Assembly (NCBI RefSeq): GCF_946478925.1
Contig: NZ_CAMLDP010000006.1
Location: 1 to 42,611, forward strand
Direction of reading: 5' to 3'
Length of the DNA: 42,611 nucleotides
From: an uncultured Nitrososphaera sp.
Lineage (GTDB): Archaea > Thermoproteota > Nitrososphaeria > Nitrososphaerales > Nitrososphaeraceae
The translations under genes and the position numbers were made by a program. The notes below the pieces were generated by a model that was given only the letters and a program-made list of their open reading frames with translations, made no database searches and was not told the DNA's origin. Shown here piece after piece: positions 17,360 through 24,891 of the stretch. Numbering within the stretch: the first letter of the stretch is position 1; every line of letters begins with the position of its first letter.

Positions 17360-17892
17360 AACCGCACAAAATACGACGCTATCGACACAGCGACTACGAT
17401 GATGTTGGTGGCAAAGTGCAGCGCGTATGCGTGGTCAAGGCCACGCTTTTTGTACAGGTACTTGTAGAAAAAGCCAAGGGGCAACAGGGCGAGTGCGACA
17501 TGCACCGCGACTCCCATTGCCACGTGCAAAAACGCCCAGACGACGGTGAGAAGCGCGGTCTTGCGAAAGTACATCTCTTCAAAATAGTTGACGTGGATAA
17601 GCATGTATATCAGCATCGGGACGAACGGGAGCACGCCCCATAGCCCCTGGTCGGCCGACGGCCCAAGGGCAATGTTGTAGCCCAGCCATGACCAGTTCAG
17701 GACGGGTATGTTGGATAAAAAGCCCGCTGCAAACACGACATACGCCATCAATATGCCTACTGTAAGGGGAAGGTAGACTAGCGACCGGAGGCCGTTTTTG
17801 AGGTTTTTCAGCCTCGGCTTGGTCTCCTTGACCAGAAGGAGCGTGGGGACGACCGTGGCCACGTAAAAGATGATGAGAAACGTGCTGTCCAA
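17356..17892 (-). CDS. CPBP-like intramembrane protease family protein
   Basis: A polytopic membrane protein of about 178 residues with five or six hydrophobic segments. The conserved ABI/CAAX-protease motifs are visible in order: FEEMYFRK (E-E-x3-R), WAFLHVAMG (His of motif 2) and ALHFATN (H-x3-N). Known members cleave prenylated proteins or act in bacteriocin immunity; in archaea the role is open. A TTG at 17934 is possible, but a TATAT at 17920-17924 places transcription near 17895 and favours the TTG at 17892. It is divergent from the J-domain gene and converges on the SRPBCC gene. Confidence 0.7.
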   Translation of the reverse strand: MDSTFLIIFYVATVVPTLLLVKETKPRLKNLKNGLRSLVYLPLTVGILMAYVVFAAGFLSNIPVLNWSWLGYNIALGPSADQGLWGVLPFVPMLIYMLIHVNYFEEMYFRKTALLTVVWAFLHVAMGVAVHVALALLPLGFFYKYLYKKRGLDHAYALHFATNIIVVAVSIASYFVRF

Positions 17893-17965
17893 GCGCCGCA
17901 GTATTACGCGGCCCTGGAATATATGCCGTTGCAAGTTTATTTACGAGATCTTGGCAAAGTACCGG

Positions 17966-18385
17966 GTGCCAAACTACTACGAGGTGCTTGGCCTCAGGCC
18001 CGGGGCGTCGCAGGACGAGATAAAAAAATCATTCAGGAGTTTGGCCCTGAAATACCACCCCGACAAGAACAAGGGTTCCGAGGAGTCCAAGCAAAAGTTC
18101 ATGAAGATAGTCGAGGCGTACGAGGTCCTGTCGGACGAGCAGTCGCGCAGGAAATACGACGAAAACTCGTTCTCGGTCCCAAGCCGCGCTGAATGGATGC
18201 CCTCGGCAGACTTTGCCAAAGTCTACAGCTATGAGGAACTAAAGCGCGAGTATCGGCAGAACAGCAGCGTGCAGGGCGGCATGTGGGACATCAGCGACAA
18301 GGCCAGCATGGGCATGTGGAAGGCGACCATCATCCTGTTTGCAGGGCTTGCCGCACTCGTGATTTACATACTGATACTGCGCTAG
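17966..18385 (+). CDS. Membrane-anchored J-domain protein
   Basis: A DnaJ-like co-chaperone of about 139 residues. The J domain occupies residues 2-65 (PNYYEVLGL...; HPD at 31-33; [15 protein letters not shown]). Unlike DnaJ it has no zinc or substrate-binding domains. Instead a linker leads to one C-terminal transmembrane helix at about 119-138. GTG 17966 is about 27 nt from a TTTATT box at 17936-17941; TTG 17951 is an alternative. It probably recruits an Hsp70 or another ATPase to the membrane. Its stop shares CTAG with the convergent gene. Confidence 0.82.
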   Translation: MPNYYEVLGLRPGASQDEIKKSFRSLALKYHPDKNKGSEESKQKFMKIVEAYEVLSDEQSRRKYDENSFSVPSRAEWMPSADFAKVYSYEELKREYRQNSSVQGGMWDISDKASMGMWKATIILFAGLAALVIYILILR

Positions 18386-18597
18386 TGCCTGTTGCGCCGG
18401 CGCTTGTGCTCTTCTTGGCGCATCTTGTTCTTGTCAAACACGGCATACTTGAAGGCAAAAAAGGCGCCGATTACCAGACCCGGTATGGAGTAGATGAGAA
18501 ATTCCGAGCTGTAAAAGATAGAAAGCCCAAATGCAAGGCCACCGGAAACAAAGCACGCAATCATGAACAACAAGAGCTGAACTTTAGTCGCCGCCAA
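18382..18597 (-). CDS. Small two-helix membrane protein
   Basis: A 71-residue protein with two hydrophobic helices (about residues 7-28 and 33-52) and a strongly basic C-tail ([16 protein letters not shown]) that is probably cytoplasmic. TTG 18597 lies about 26 nt from a TTATAC box near 18620. Convergent with the J-domain gene, stops overlapping by 4 bp. No family recognised. Confidence 0.6.
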   Translation of the reverse strand: MAATKVQLLLFMIACFVSGGLAFGLSIFYSSEFLIYSIPGLVIGAFFAFKYAVFDKNKMRQEEHKRRRNRH

Positions 18598-18718
18598 GCC
18601 ACTTTTTGCATTGATGGCGACAGTATAAGTCGTTTTCTATTTTTTAGAGACGCATATGTTCCATCGGAAGGAAAGCGATTGTATCTGTGTCAAAGAACCG
18701 ACAGCAAGGGTCAGCTGC

Positions 18719-19222
18719 TTACCTGCTCTTGTTTGTCATCATCATCCCTTTCCAGGCGTTAAAGATGGGCTCGTACTGCTGCGACGCGGCGCCCACTACT
18801 CCAAGCTGCATCATGAATTTCAAGTCGTCGCGGATTGCCTTGTGCTCGATTATCTTGCCGTCAGCGACTCGCACTATATGCGCCGCCTGGTACGAAAAGT
18901 TGCGGCCTGTCGGAGGGATGCCAAAAAAGTCGCCGGTGTGCCTGCCTGTTACCGTCACTATCGACACTACCTTGTCGCCGGAAGCTATGCTCTCTTGCTC
19001 TTCATAATGGAGGTCGCTAAACGCCGCCCTCAACTTTTGGACAGTGTCGGCAAACTCTGCCGGTCCGCGAAGCTTTGCCCGCTCAGGGCTTGCCTGCGAC
19101 TCGTGGTTAAAGTAATCAGGATGCATGAATTCAGAAGCCTTGGTTGCGTTTCCCGTATTCAGGGCTTCCATCGAACGCCGGGCAAATTTGATGTTTCTTT
19201 CCACCTGCTGTTGCGTTGACAT
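18719..19222 (-). CDS. SnoaL-like ester-cyclase family protein
   Basis: A 167-residue NTF2-fold protein of the SnoaL/ester-cyclase type. It shows FMHPDYFNHESQ, GPAEFADTVQKLRAAFSD, TVTGRHTGDFFGIPPTGR and VRVADGKIIEHKAIRDD, the common order of conserved blocks in this family. Such proteins act on small molecules, but many are uncharacterised, so no substrate is claimed. The gene stands alone with flanking intergenic sequence. Confidence 0.8.
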   Translation of the reverse strand: MSTQQQVERNIKFARRSMEALNTGNATKASEFMHPDYFNHESQASPERAKLRGPAEFADTVQKLRAAFSDLHYEEQESIASGDKVVSIVTVTGRHTGDFFGIPPTGRNFSYQAAHIVRVADGKIIEHKAIRDDLKFMMQLGVVGAASQQYEPIFNAWKGMMMTNKSR

Positions 19223-19275
19223 TTTTGTATCTGTTTCTGCGTTATTTCATTTAAGACGTTTGGAAGAATTGTCTG

Positions 19276-19383
19276 TCAGGATATGTGGTATTTCTTTTCC
19301 ATTCTTCTTACCTTGTATATGGTGACAAGGCTTGCTGCCAGGGAAAAAAGCAATGCTATTACCATGACGTCCTGTCTGTTCAT
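19276..19383 (-). CDS. 35-residue single-helix membrane mini-protein
   Basis: A short frame in the gap between two larger genes: MNRQDVMVIALLFSL, continuing AASLVTIYKV and ending in the basic tail RRMEKKYHIS. One predicted helix at about residues 6-24 obeys the positive-inside rule. It has an ATG and a clean stop, but the gap is AT-rich and expression is unproved. The opposite-strand frame 19285-19524 is less protein-like. Confidence 0.4.
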   Translation of the reverse strand: MNRQDVMVIALLFSLAASLVTIYKVRRMEKKYHIS

Positions 19384-19520
19384 GCCGCCATCAATTGTAG
19401 TATCGCAGCCGTGAAATATCAGACATTTGGAAGATTGTTCTTTAAGAAGAATGGCAACAAGCGTTTGACCGCCGACGTATGCACTTGCAGAATTGTAAAA
19501 AAGAAAAAGATTGCCCCGCG

Positions 19521-19853
19521 TTAAAGCGGGATTGCTATGAACTGGCTGTCCTTTCCACTTCCGATTTTCTGGATGTCCAGCAGGTTCTTGCCGGCCTTCA
19601 AGAGGGCCATGATGGCGTCAGCCTTTTTGACTCCCATCGAAAGCACTTTTTCCGCCTGCGGCTCTTTCGGGTCAATCACGGTGAAGTGGATTGACTTGCC
19701 GCCCGTCTTTTTGCCTTCAAATTCGCTGTCCGCGATTTCTATCCTGTTCACGTTGAACTGCAGCGTCCGTCTTTCGCCAGGGGCCAGTTTGAGGAATTTG
19801 CCACTTGATTTCTTGGCCTCTTCAAATGCTTGGAATATGTTTTGGTTTGACAT
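19521..19853 (-). CDS. Conserved-type small protein, unknown
   Basis: A 110-residue soluble protein from ATG 19853 (MSNQNIFQAFEEAKKSSG). It looks beta-rich in the middle (FLKLAPGERRTLQFNVNRIEI; KSIHFTVIDP), with a helical C-terminal part (ADAIMALLKAGKNLLDIQKIG). The pattern recalls small OB-fold or phage-type single-strand-binding proteins, but this is a weak impression only. Reading upstream to 19937 adds sequence that does not look coding. Confidence 0.6.
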   Translation of the reverse strand: MSNQNIFQAFEEAKKSSGKFLKLAPGERRTLQFNVNRIEIADSEFEGKKTGGKSIHFTVIDPKEPQAEKVLSMGVKKADAIMALLKAGKNLLDIQKIGSGKDSQFIAIPL

Positions 19854-19993
19854 TGTCAGTAATGAGATTTTCAAAGATAAAGCTATTGTAGCACTCCGGG
19901 GAGAGGGAGGGGGTCCGCTGATATTGTTTTCCAGCATGGCGGTTCCGTCTCAAAAAGAATAAAAAGGGAGGCAAGTCAAGCGCACAACAAGAT

Positions 19994-20290
19994 ATGCGAA
20001 TAATTGCCATTGGAAGCCGTGTTTTCGTCACCAGCTTCCAGCTCGCCGGCGTCAAGGGCGTCAAGGTCGAGTCGTCGGCAGAGGCGCTTGCAGAGATAAA
20101 CAAGATGGGCGACACAAGCGACGTCGGGCTCGTGCTCTTGAGCGACGACATTGGAAAAGAGATTCGCACGCAGCTGACGACGCTTCGCGCCAAGAGGCCG
20201 ATTCCGCTCATCTTCGAGCTTCCATCTCCAGGAAGCAAGAAGGAAAAGGTCGATTATCGCGCCCTTTTGAAGCAGATTCTGGGCGTCTAG
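19994..20290 (+). CDS. atpF: A-type ATP synthase subunit F
   Basis: Subunit F of the central stalk of the archaeal A1Ao ATP synthase. The 98 residues match the short Rossmann-like family: RIIAIGSRVFVTSFQLAGVKGV at the start (shown in part), DVGLVLLSDDIGKEIR in the middle and PLIFELPSPGSKKEK near the end. No other ATPase subunit gene is in the window, so the gene is separated from the main operon. Its stop shares CTAG with the convergent aldolase gene. Confidence 0.85.
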   Translation: MRIIAIGSRVFVTSFQLAGVKGVKVESSAEALAEINKMGDTSDVGLVLLSDDIGKEIRTQLTTLRAKRPIPLIFELPSPGSKKEKVDYRALLKQILGV

Positions 20291-20853
20291 AAAAGGACGT
20301 CACTGGGCCCGCCAAGCGTCCTTGCGACTGTCAATATCTTTGCCCACTCTTCAAGCGATTCGACGATGGCGCGGGCATGATGTATATTCTTGCCGGCAGC
20401 AACTACGCCGTGATTCTTGATGACAACTGCGCTTGCTCCTCTTTCAAATTCGGCCGAAACGGCCTCTGCAAGCTCTACCGACCCTGACGACCTGTTTTCA
20501 ATAATCGCAGGGTCGCCGACAACTATTTTCGCTTCTTCAATAACGTGCACAAATCCTGCTTTCGATATTGCAACGGCTATGGTGTACGGGCTGTGGGTAT
20601 GGACCACGGCGTTTACATCATTTCTGGCGTTGTAGATCATCCTATGCATGTTGTGCTCTCTGCTAGGCTTTTTCTTGCCAAAAACCCTGCCCGTAGGCAG
20701 GTCCATCTTTACAAGGTCGCTGGCGCGCAAAAGATAGCGCGGAGTCTCTGACGGCGTAATCCACATGCCCCTCTTGCCTGCCCTGAAACTATGGTTGCCC
20801 GAGACAGGCGAGGTGAGGCCGAGGGCATAGAGGTCTCTGACGCACTTTGCCAG
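20287..20853 (-). CDS. Class II aldolase/adducin-family protein, start codon unclear
   Basis: A zinc-dependent class II aldolase-like protein (fuculose-phosphate aldolase type). The metal-site residues are present: HTHSPYT, REHNMH and KNHGVV. Homology-like sequence begins before the first Met (20766): KCVRDLYALGLTSPVSGNHSF is the normal N-terminal domain with its GN-x-S loop. The frame is open up to 20916 yet contains no ATG, GTG or TTG. I mark from the CTG at 20853. An out-of-frame ATG at 20882 would enter the frame if one base were added just after it. The TATA-like box (20917-20923) lies inside a CTTCTT/AAGAAG inverted repeat. Confidence 0.7.
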   Translation of the reverse strand: MAKCVRDLYALGLTSPVSGNHSFRAGKRGMWITPSETPRYLLRASDLVKMDLPTGRVFGKKKPSREHNMHRMIYNARNDVNAVVHTHSPYTIAVAISKAGFVHVIEEAKIVVGDPAIIENRSSGSVELAEAVSAEFERGASAVVIKNHGVVAAGKNIHHARAIVESLEEWAKILTVARTLGGPSDVLF

Positions 20854-20967
20854 CTCACTTTTTGTCGTTATTATTGTCGCATCTAACGGTACAGTGCTAA
20901 TCTTGCAGCTCTTCTTCTATAAGAAGCGTTTTAATGCATAATAGCGAGAAAAGCGATAATTTGTGCA

Positions 20968-22263
20968 GTGCGCAAGGCAGTATTTGCCATAGCGGGCGCG
21001 ATAATCGTCGCGGCCGCTATTGCGGCGGCCGCCGGGGCGTGGCAGACGCGCGTAGTCCCTGGAGTCACGGACAGCATCACGTCTTCCGAGGTTATTTCGA
21101 CTGTGACCGGCGCCGGCAGCAGCGGCGACCCTTTCAATTCAATACCTGACTCGAACCTGCCCAAGCTGCGCGATTCTTCCTTGAAGGTCGAAAAAGTGGT
21201 TGAGGGCCTGTCCGAGCCCACAAGCATGGCGTTTGTCGGAGGCACCAACAACCTGCTTGTCACGCAAAAGGGAGGCGATGTCCGGCTAGTCAAGGACGGC
21301 GCGCTGCACAGCAAACCGCTCTTGTCGTTCAAGGTAGAGACTGCAAGCGAGCGGGGGCTGGTTGGGGTCGCCTACGCAAAAGACAAGGTGTTTCTGTACA
21401 TGACAGAACAGAGCGGCTTTGACATCAGAAACCGCGTATACAGCTATGACCTGAAAAATGGGACGCTGTCGGGCAAAAAGATGATACTCGACCTTCCCGG
21501 AACTCCGGGGCCAAACCACGACGGCGGCAAGATGATTGTCGGGCCTGACGGATACCTGTACGTAGTAATCGGCGACCTGAACAGAAACGGCGTGCTGCAG
21601 AACTACAAGGACGCCGGCGCGCCTGACAACACCTCTGTGATACTAAAGGTGACACCTGACGGCAAGCCGGCTGCAAACGTCCTCTCTGGCGCCTCCGGCC
21701 TCGAAGGCTATTACGCGTACGGCGTGAGGAATGGTTTCGGATTGGACTTTGACCCGCGCACCGGCAAACTTTGGGACACGGAAAACGGCCCGGACAGGTA
21801 CGACGAGATAAACGTGGTAGAGCCGGGCTTTAACAGCGGATGGGAGCGTGTGATGGGTCCGATTTCAAGGTCGCCGCAGGCAAGCGAGGGCGACCTTGCA
21901 ATGTTTGCAGGAGCTCACTACTCTGATCCTGTATTCAGCTGGCTCCAGTCCATGGGCGTGACTGACATTGAATTTCTGAATTCGACCAAACTTGGCGACA
22001 AGTACGCGTATAATGTTTTTACCGGTGACGTCAACAACGGCAACCTGTATTACTTTACGGTAAACGACAAAAGGGACGGCTTGGTTCTTGAAGGCAACCT
22101 ATCAGACCGCGTGGCAGACAACGACACGGAGGCGTCGGCAGTCACGCTTGGCACAGGCTTTAGTGGCGGGATAACAGACATCGAGACGGGGCCGGACGGC
22201 TACCTCTACATCCTGTCGTTCGGCAGCGGAAGCATCTACAGGATAGTGCCTGCTGTCCAATAA
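20968..22263 (+). CDS. Secreted PQQ-type sugar dehydrogenase
   Basis: A six-bladed beta-propeller glucose/sorbosone dehydrogenase-like protein of 431 residues. A signal peptide occupies about residues 1-28 (IAGAIIVAAAIAAAAGAW). The propeller follows: SEPTSMAFVGGTNNLLVT, GPNHDGGKM with the putative catalytic His at residue 184, then YGVRNGFGLDFDPRTGKLWDTENGPD (in part) and the C-terminal GFSGGITDIETGPDGYLYILSF. The start is GTG 20968. PQQ use is inferred from family; the donor sugar is unknown. It is divergent from the aldolase. Confidence 0.85.
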   Translation: MRKAVFAIAGAIIVAAAIAAAAGAWQTRVVPGVTDSITSSEVISTVTGAGSSGDPFNSIPDSNLPKLRDSSLKVEKVVEGLSEPTSMAFVGGTNNLLVTQKGGDVRLVKDGALHSKPLLSFKVETASERGLVGVAYAKDKVFLYMTEQSGFDIRNRVYSYDLKNGTLSGKKMILDLPGTPGPNHDGGKMIVGPDGYLYVVIGDLNRNGVLQNYKDAGAPDNTSVILKVTPDGKPAANVLSGASGLEGYYAYGVRNGFGLDFDPRTGKLWDTENGPDRYDEINVVEPGFNSGWERVMGPISRSPQASEGDLAMFAGAHYSDPVFSWLQSMGVTDIEFLNSTKLGDKYAYNVFTGDVNNGNLYYFTVNDKRDGLVLEGNLSDRVADNDTEASAVTLGTGFSGGITDIETGPDGYLYILSFGSGSIYRIVPAVQ

Positions 22264-22356
22264 CAAATAAAGTGCTCAAGAAAGGGGTGCAGGAGAAGGG
22301 GGGACGTGTTTCCAATGGAGCGCCTGCTTGTTTAAAAAAGGCCAATAGTATTAATT

Positions 22357-22740
22357 CTAAAAGCATTGTTGTTCTTTCAAATATTCCAAAACATTGTCAG
22401 TTATCCTGTATTGACTTTCTATCCCGTCGGGAGTACAAAAAACGATAGAGGAAGAGGGAATGCCAAACCCGTAATTGATCCTTAGCATTATCCACTTCCC
22501 TTGTTCCTTTTCTGCTTGAAAGCCCACTTGGTGGGTAAAAGCTCCGTCTGGAAAAACATCGACATCATAATGCCCGTATTTTTGATAAAACGCGGCCACT
22601 TCCGGTATCTGTTTGAGCTCTTCAACGTGGTTTGCAGGAGAGTCGTCAAAAGGTTTTGCCCGGGCCGACAGCACAAGAATCATTGCTATGCCGATTACAA
22701 AGAGTATTGAAAAATAGACTATTATCTTCTTACCTTTCAT
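22357..22740 (-). CDS. Membrane-anchored protein, unknown
   Basis: 127 residues with a KGKK N-terminus, a hydrophobic anchor at about 6-26 (IVYFSILFVIGIAMILVLS), and a soluble domain containing two cysteines (VFCTPDG and the C-terminal QQCF). AT-richer than its neighbours, with a TATAAA immediately before the ATG. No family recognised. Lower GC could mean recent acquisition. Confidence 0.55.
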   Translation of the reverse strand: MKGKKIIVYFSILFVIGIAMILVLSARAKPFDDSPANHVEELKQIPEVAAFYQKYGHYDVDVFPDGAFTHQVGFQAEKEQGKWIMLRINYGFGIPSSSIVFCTPDGIESQYRITDNVLEYLKEQQCF

Positions 22741-22755
22741 TTTATAGAGCCTGAC

Positions 22756-22780
22756 GTAGTAGTAGCAATAGTAGTAGTAA
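22756..22780. repeat. Imperfect TAG/GTA trinucleotide tract
   Basis: About 25 bp of GTAGTAGTAG-CAATAG-TAGTAGTAA, lying in the promoter region of the following gene. A 14-base part (agtagtagcaatag) also occurs just after radA at about 36080-36093. Probably simple-sequence drift. Confidence 0.5.
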
Positions 22781-22814
22781 ACTATTATTCTAGCCCGCAG
22801 ATATCAGCACACAG

Positions 22815-23417
22815 TTGCTAAACAAGCTGCGCGACTCGCTCCAGCCTACCATGGAAAAACTTGGATCAGGCTTTGCATCAACGGGGCTTTCGGCCAACTT
22901 TTGGACAGCAGTCGGCCTTGCGCTGGCCCTTGCCGCCGGCGCCGCATACGCATCAGCGTCCTTTATCGGGCCATATCTTGCCGCCGTGATCGGAGGTATA
23001 CTCTTGCTTGTGTCCGGCTTTTTCGACATGATAGATGGCGCCGTTGCGCGTGTGACAAAGCAGGCGTCAAAGAAAGGCGCGTTTTTGGACTCATCGTTTG
23101 ACAAGATAGCAGAAGTAGTGATTTTCATAGGAATCGCAGCCGGCAGCCTTGCAAACCCTGTGTGGTGCATGGTCGGCCTTGGCATGTCGCTTCTAGTGAG
23201 CTACACTCGTGCAAGGGCCGAGTCGCTAGGAGTCGAGCTGAAGGGCATCGGCATTGGCGAGCGTGCAGAGCGTATGCTCATTCTTGCGATAATCGGGTTC
23301 ATACCGTGGGACGGTGGGGCAAATGACGGCGCTCTGGACTGGGCGGTGATAATCGTGTCAATAGTCGCAGGGATTACGCTCGTGCAGAGGATAGTTGCGA
23401 CTGCAAGAAAGTTGTGA
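22815..23417 (+). CDS. CDP-alcohol phosphatidyltransferase (archaetidylinositol-phosphate synthase type)
   Basis: A membrane enzyme that joins a CDP-archaeol lipid to an alcohol, probably inositol phosphate. The signature D-x2-D-G-x2-A-R-x8-G-x3-D-x3-D is intact (D71, D74, D92, D96 in FDMIDGAVARV...GAFLDSSFDK). Five or six membrane helices fit the 200-residue length. TTG 22815 follows a TATTATT box near 22783-22789 by the expected spacing. The substrate is an inference from related archaeal members. Confidence 0.85.
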   Translation: MLNKLRDSLQPTMEKLGSGFASTGLSANFWTAVGLALALAAGAAYASASFIGPYLAAVIGGILLLVSGFFDMIDGAVARVTKQASKKGAFLDSSFDKIAEVVIFIGIAAGSLANPVWCMVGLGMSLLVSYTRARAESLGVELKGIGIGERAERMLILAIIGFIPWDGGANDGALDWAVIIVSIVAGITLVQRIVATARKL

Positions 23418-23434
23418 TGGTAGAAAAATGGGGT

Positions 23435-23722
23435 TTACCAGAGCCTTCCGCCCGTGCGGCGTTCTGCCTCTGATCTAACTTTTACGATTCCCCTGTGGAC
23501 GGCGCACGATACGCAGTAGAACTTGACGTCCGTCGACATCGGGATGTAGGCGCCACTGGCGCGCAGTTCCTTGGCCAACGCCGGCTCGACAAGCGTTATC
23601 CTGCCAGTAACCTTCTTGGCCTTGTCGCGAGGAACAAGAGCGCCACACTGGCTGCAGTGCACAACGCCTGAACTGCCCTTACCGCCCTTGGAACGGCCGC
23701 GGCTTGCTCGTTTCTTTGGCAT
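23435..23722 (-). CDS. rps26e: Ribosomal protein S26e
   Basis: Small-subunit ribosomal protein shared by archaea and eukaryotes. The 95 residues show a Lys/Arg/Gly-rich N-terminus (MPKKRASRGRSKGGKG), the zinc pairs CSQC and CVSC, and RDKAKKVTGR. A GTG at 23737 would add five residues, but a TTTAAA at 23747-23752 is only 10 nt from it and 25 nt from ATG 23722, so 23722 is the leaderless start. Confidence 0.92.
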   Translation of the reverse strand: MPKKRASRGRSKGGKGSSGVVHCSQCGALVPRDKAKKVTGRITLVEPALAKELRASGAYIPMSTDVKFYCVSCAVHRGIVKVRSEAERRTGGRLW

Positions 23723-23746
23723 AGGCAGAGTTGCCACCGGCCATAC

Positions 23747-23752
23747 TTTAAA
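23747..23752 (-). promoter_or_regulatory. TATA box for rps26e
   Basis: TTTAAA centred 27 nt upstream of the ATG at 23722. This spacing decides between two possible starts. Confidence 0.6.
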
Positions 23753-23840
23753 TCTTGTGCTTCTTATTGCGCATAAAAAAGGCGCCGGGTCAGGAAAGTT
23801 TGCCCGTAAAGCTTATAGCTAGGATGCACGATGTCTACTC

Positions 23841-23907
23841 AAGGGCAAAGCGTCTCTGCGCCGCCATCCCAAAAGGGTCGCAGGGACGCCTAAAAAAGCC
23901 CTTTTAT
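23841..23907 (+). ncRNA. Candidate small structured RNA
   Basis: A TTATAG box at 23813-23818 predicts a transcript start at about 23841. From there the sequence folds into nested stems: an outer 6-bp pair (AAGGGC 23841-23846 with GCCCTT 23898-23903) and an inner 11-bp stem (gcgtctctgcg 23850-23860 with cgcagggacgc 23879-23889, one G-U pair), with a CCC/GGG pair in the loop. It ends in a T-rich run (23902-23908) before the next gene's promoter. Not a tRNA. It has no clear C/D boxes and no kink-turn of an H/ACA RNA. It may instead be a leader or terminator hairpin. Confidence 0.4.
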
Positions 23908-23936
23908 TACACTTTAAAAGAAAAAAAGCAATCGCA

Positions 23937-24851
23937 TTGAAGATAGGCATTGCCTCTCACATCGTCCTTGACACGATAAAGGGCGCGGACGGGGTCGTAG
24001 TCGAGAGCATGGGAGGACCGTCGTGCTATTGCGGGATAACCGCAAGGCGCTTTGGCCTTGATATCGAGCTCGCAACCAAGGTAGGAGGCGATTTTCCAGA
24101 AGCGCAGAGGAACTTTCTTCGCGACAACCAAATCACCCTGAAAGAAGACCGACACGTCGCCAAGGACGCGCAGACAACCCGGTTCCGGCTCGAAACGGAA
24201 GGCGACTTGCGCAGACTGTTTTTACAGTCAAGGTGCGAGCCGATTTCAGAGCAGCAAATACTGGATGCAAAGGTCGACTGCTGGCTTGTCAGTCCCGTAA
24301 TCGACGAGGTTCCGCAAGGCACGCTTGCCGCGATAAAGAAAAACCGCGGGAAAAAGGACTTTGTGATGCTTGACCCGCAGGGCTGCATGCGAAGAGCCGG
24401 GCCTGACGGCATCATCTCTTTTGTAGACAAACTTGACATCAATCTTGCAGGGATAACCGCGCTCAAGGTCGACAGGGAGGAGATGTCCGCGCTGACGGGA
24501 GGGATGGGAGGCTTGGAAGGAATGCAGGCGCTGCAGTCAAGGGGAGTCGAGTTTGTTCTGGCGACAGAGCACAGGGTAGTCCACCTTCTACACAAGGATA
24601 TGCACTACTGGATAACACTGCGCAATGTCGACACGCCAGACTCGACAGGCGCCGGCGACATACTTGCGGCTGGCTTTGCTTGCGGGTACGTGAAGGAAAA
24701 GGACCCGCTGTGGGCTGTATGCTTTGGCGCCGGCGCACTTCGCGCCGCGCTTGAAACAAAAGAGCCGGGCCTTGCCAAGGTCCCGCCCATGAACAAGATA
24801 GAGTCGAGCGCCTCGTACTTTTACAACACGGTCAGTTTCAAGCGCCTCTAA
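23937..24851 (+). CDS. PfkB-family sugar/nucleoside kinase
   Basis: A ribokinase-like kinase of 304 residues. The N-terminal half has GGPSCYCGITARRFG (substrate-lid region) and KVGGDFP. The C-terminal anion-hole motif DSTGAGDILAAGFACGY holds the catalytic Asp. The substrate cannot be read from the sequence. TTG 23937 lies about 22-24 nt from a TTTAAA at 23913-23918, so the transcript is probably leaderless and separate from the RNA element upstream. Confidence 0.85.
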   Translation: MKIGIASHIVLDTIKGADGVVVESMGGPSCYCGITARRFGLDIELATKVGGDFPEAQRNFLRDNQITLKEDRHVAKDAQTTRFRLETEGDLRRLFLQSRCEPISEQQILDAKVDCWLVSPVIDEVPQGTLAAIKKNRGKKDFVMLDPQGCMRRAGPDGIISFVDKLDINLAGITALKVDREEMSALTGGMGGLEGMQALQSRGVEFVLATEHRVVHLLHKDMHYWITLRNVDTPDSTGAGDILAAGFACGYVKEKDPLWAVCFGAGALRAALETKEPGLAKVPPMNKIESSASYFYNTVSFKRL

Positions 24852-24891
24852 TCTAGCTTTAAATCAGGCGGCGCAGATAGGATTGCGTTCA

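Noticed and set aside
19285..19524. 79-codon plus-strand frame in the gap after the SnoaL-like gene
   Set aside because: Residue mix and Cys/Lys runs do not resemble a protein; the opposite strand holds a better candidate.
23841..23911. H/ACA guide RNA interpretation of the structured element
   Set aside because: An ACA occurs at 23909-23911, but it is several bases beyond the outer stem and no kink-turn GA pairs or proper pocket are visible.
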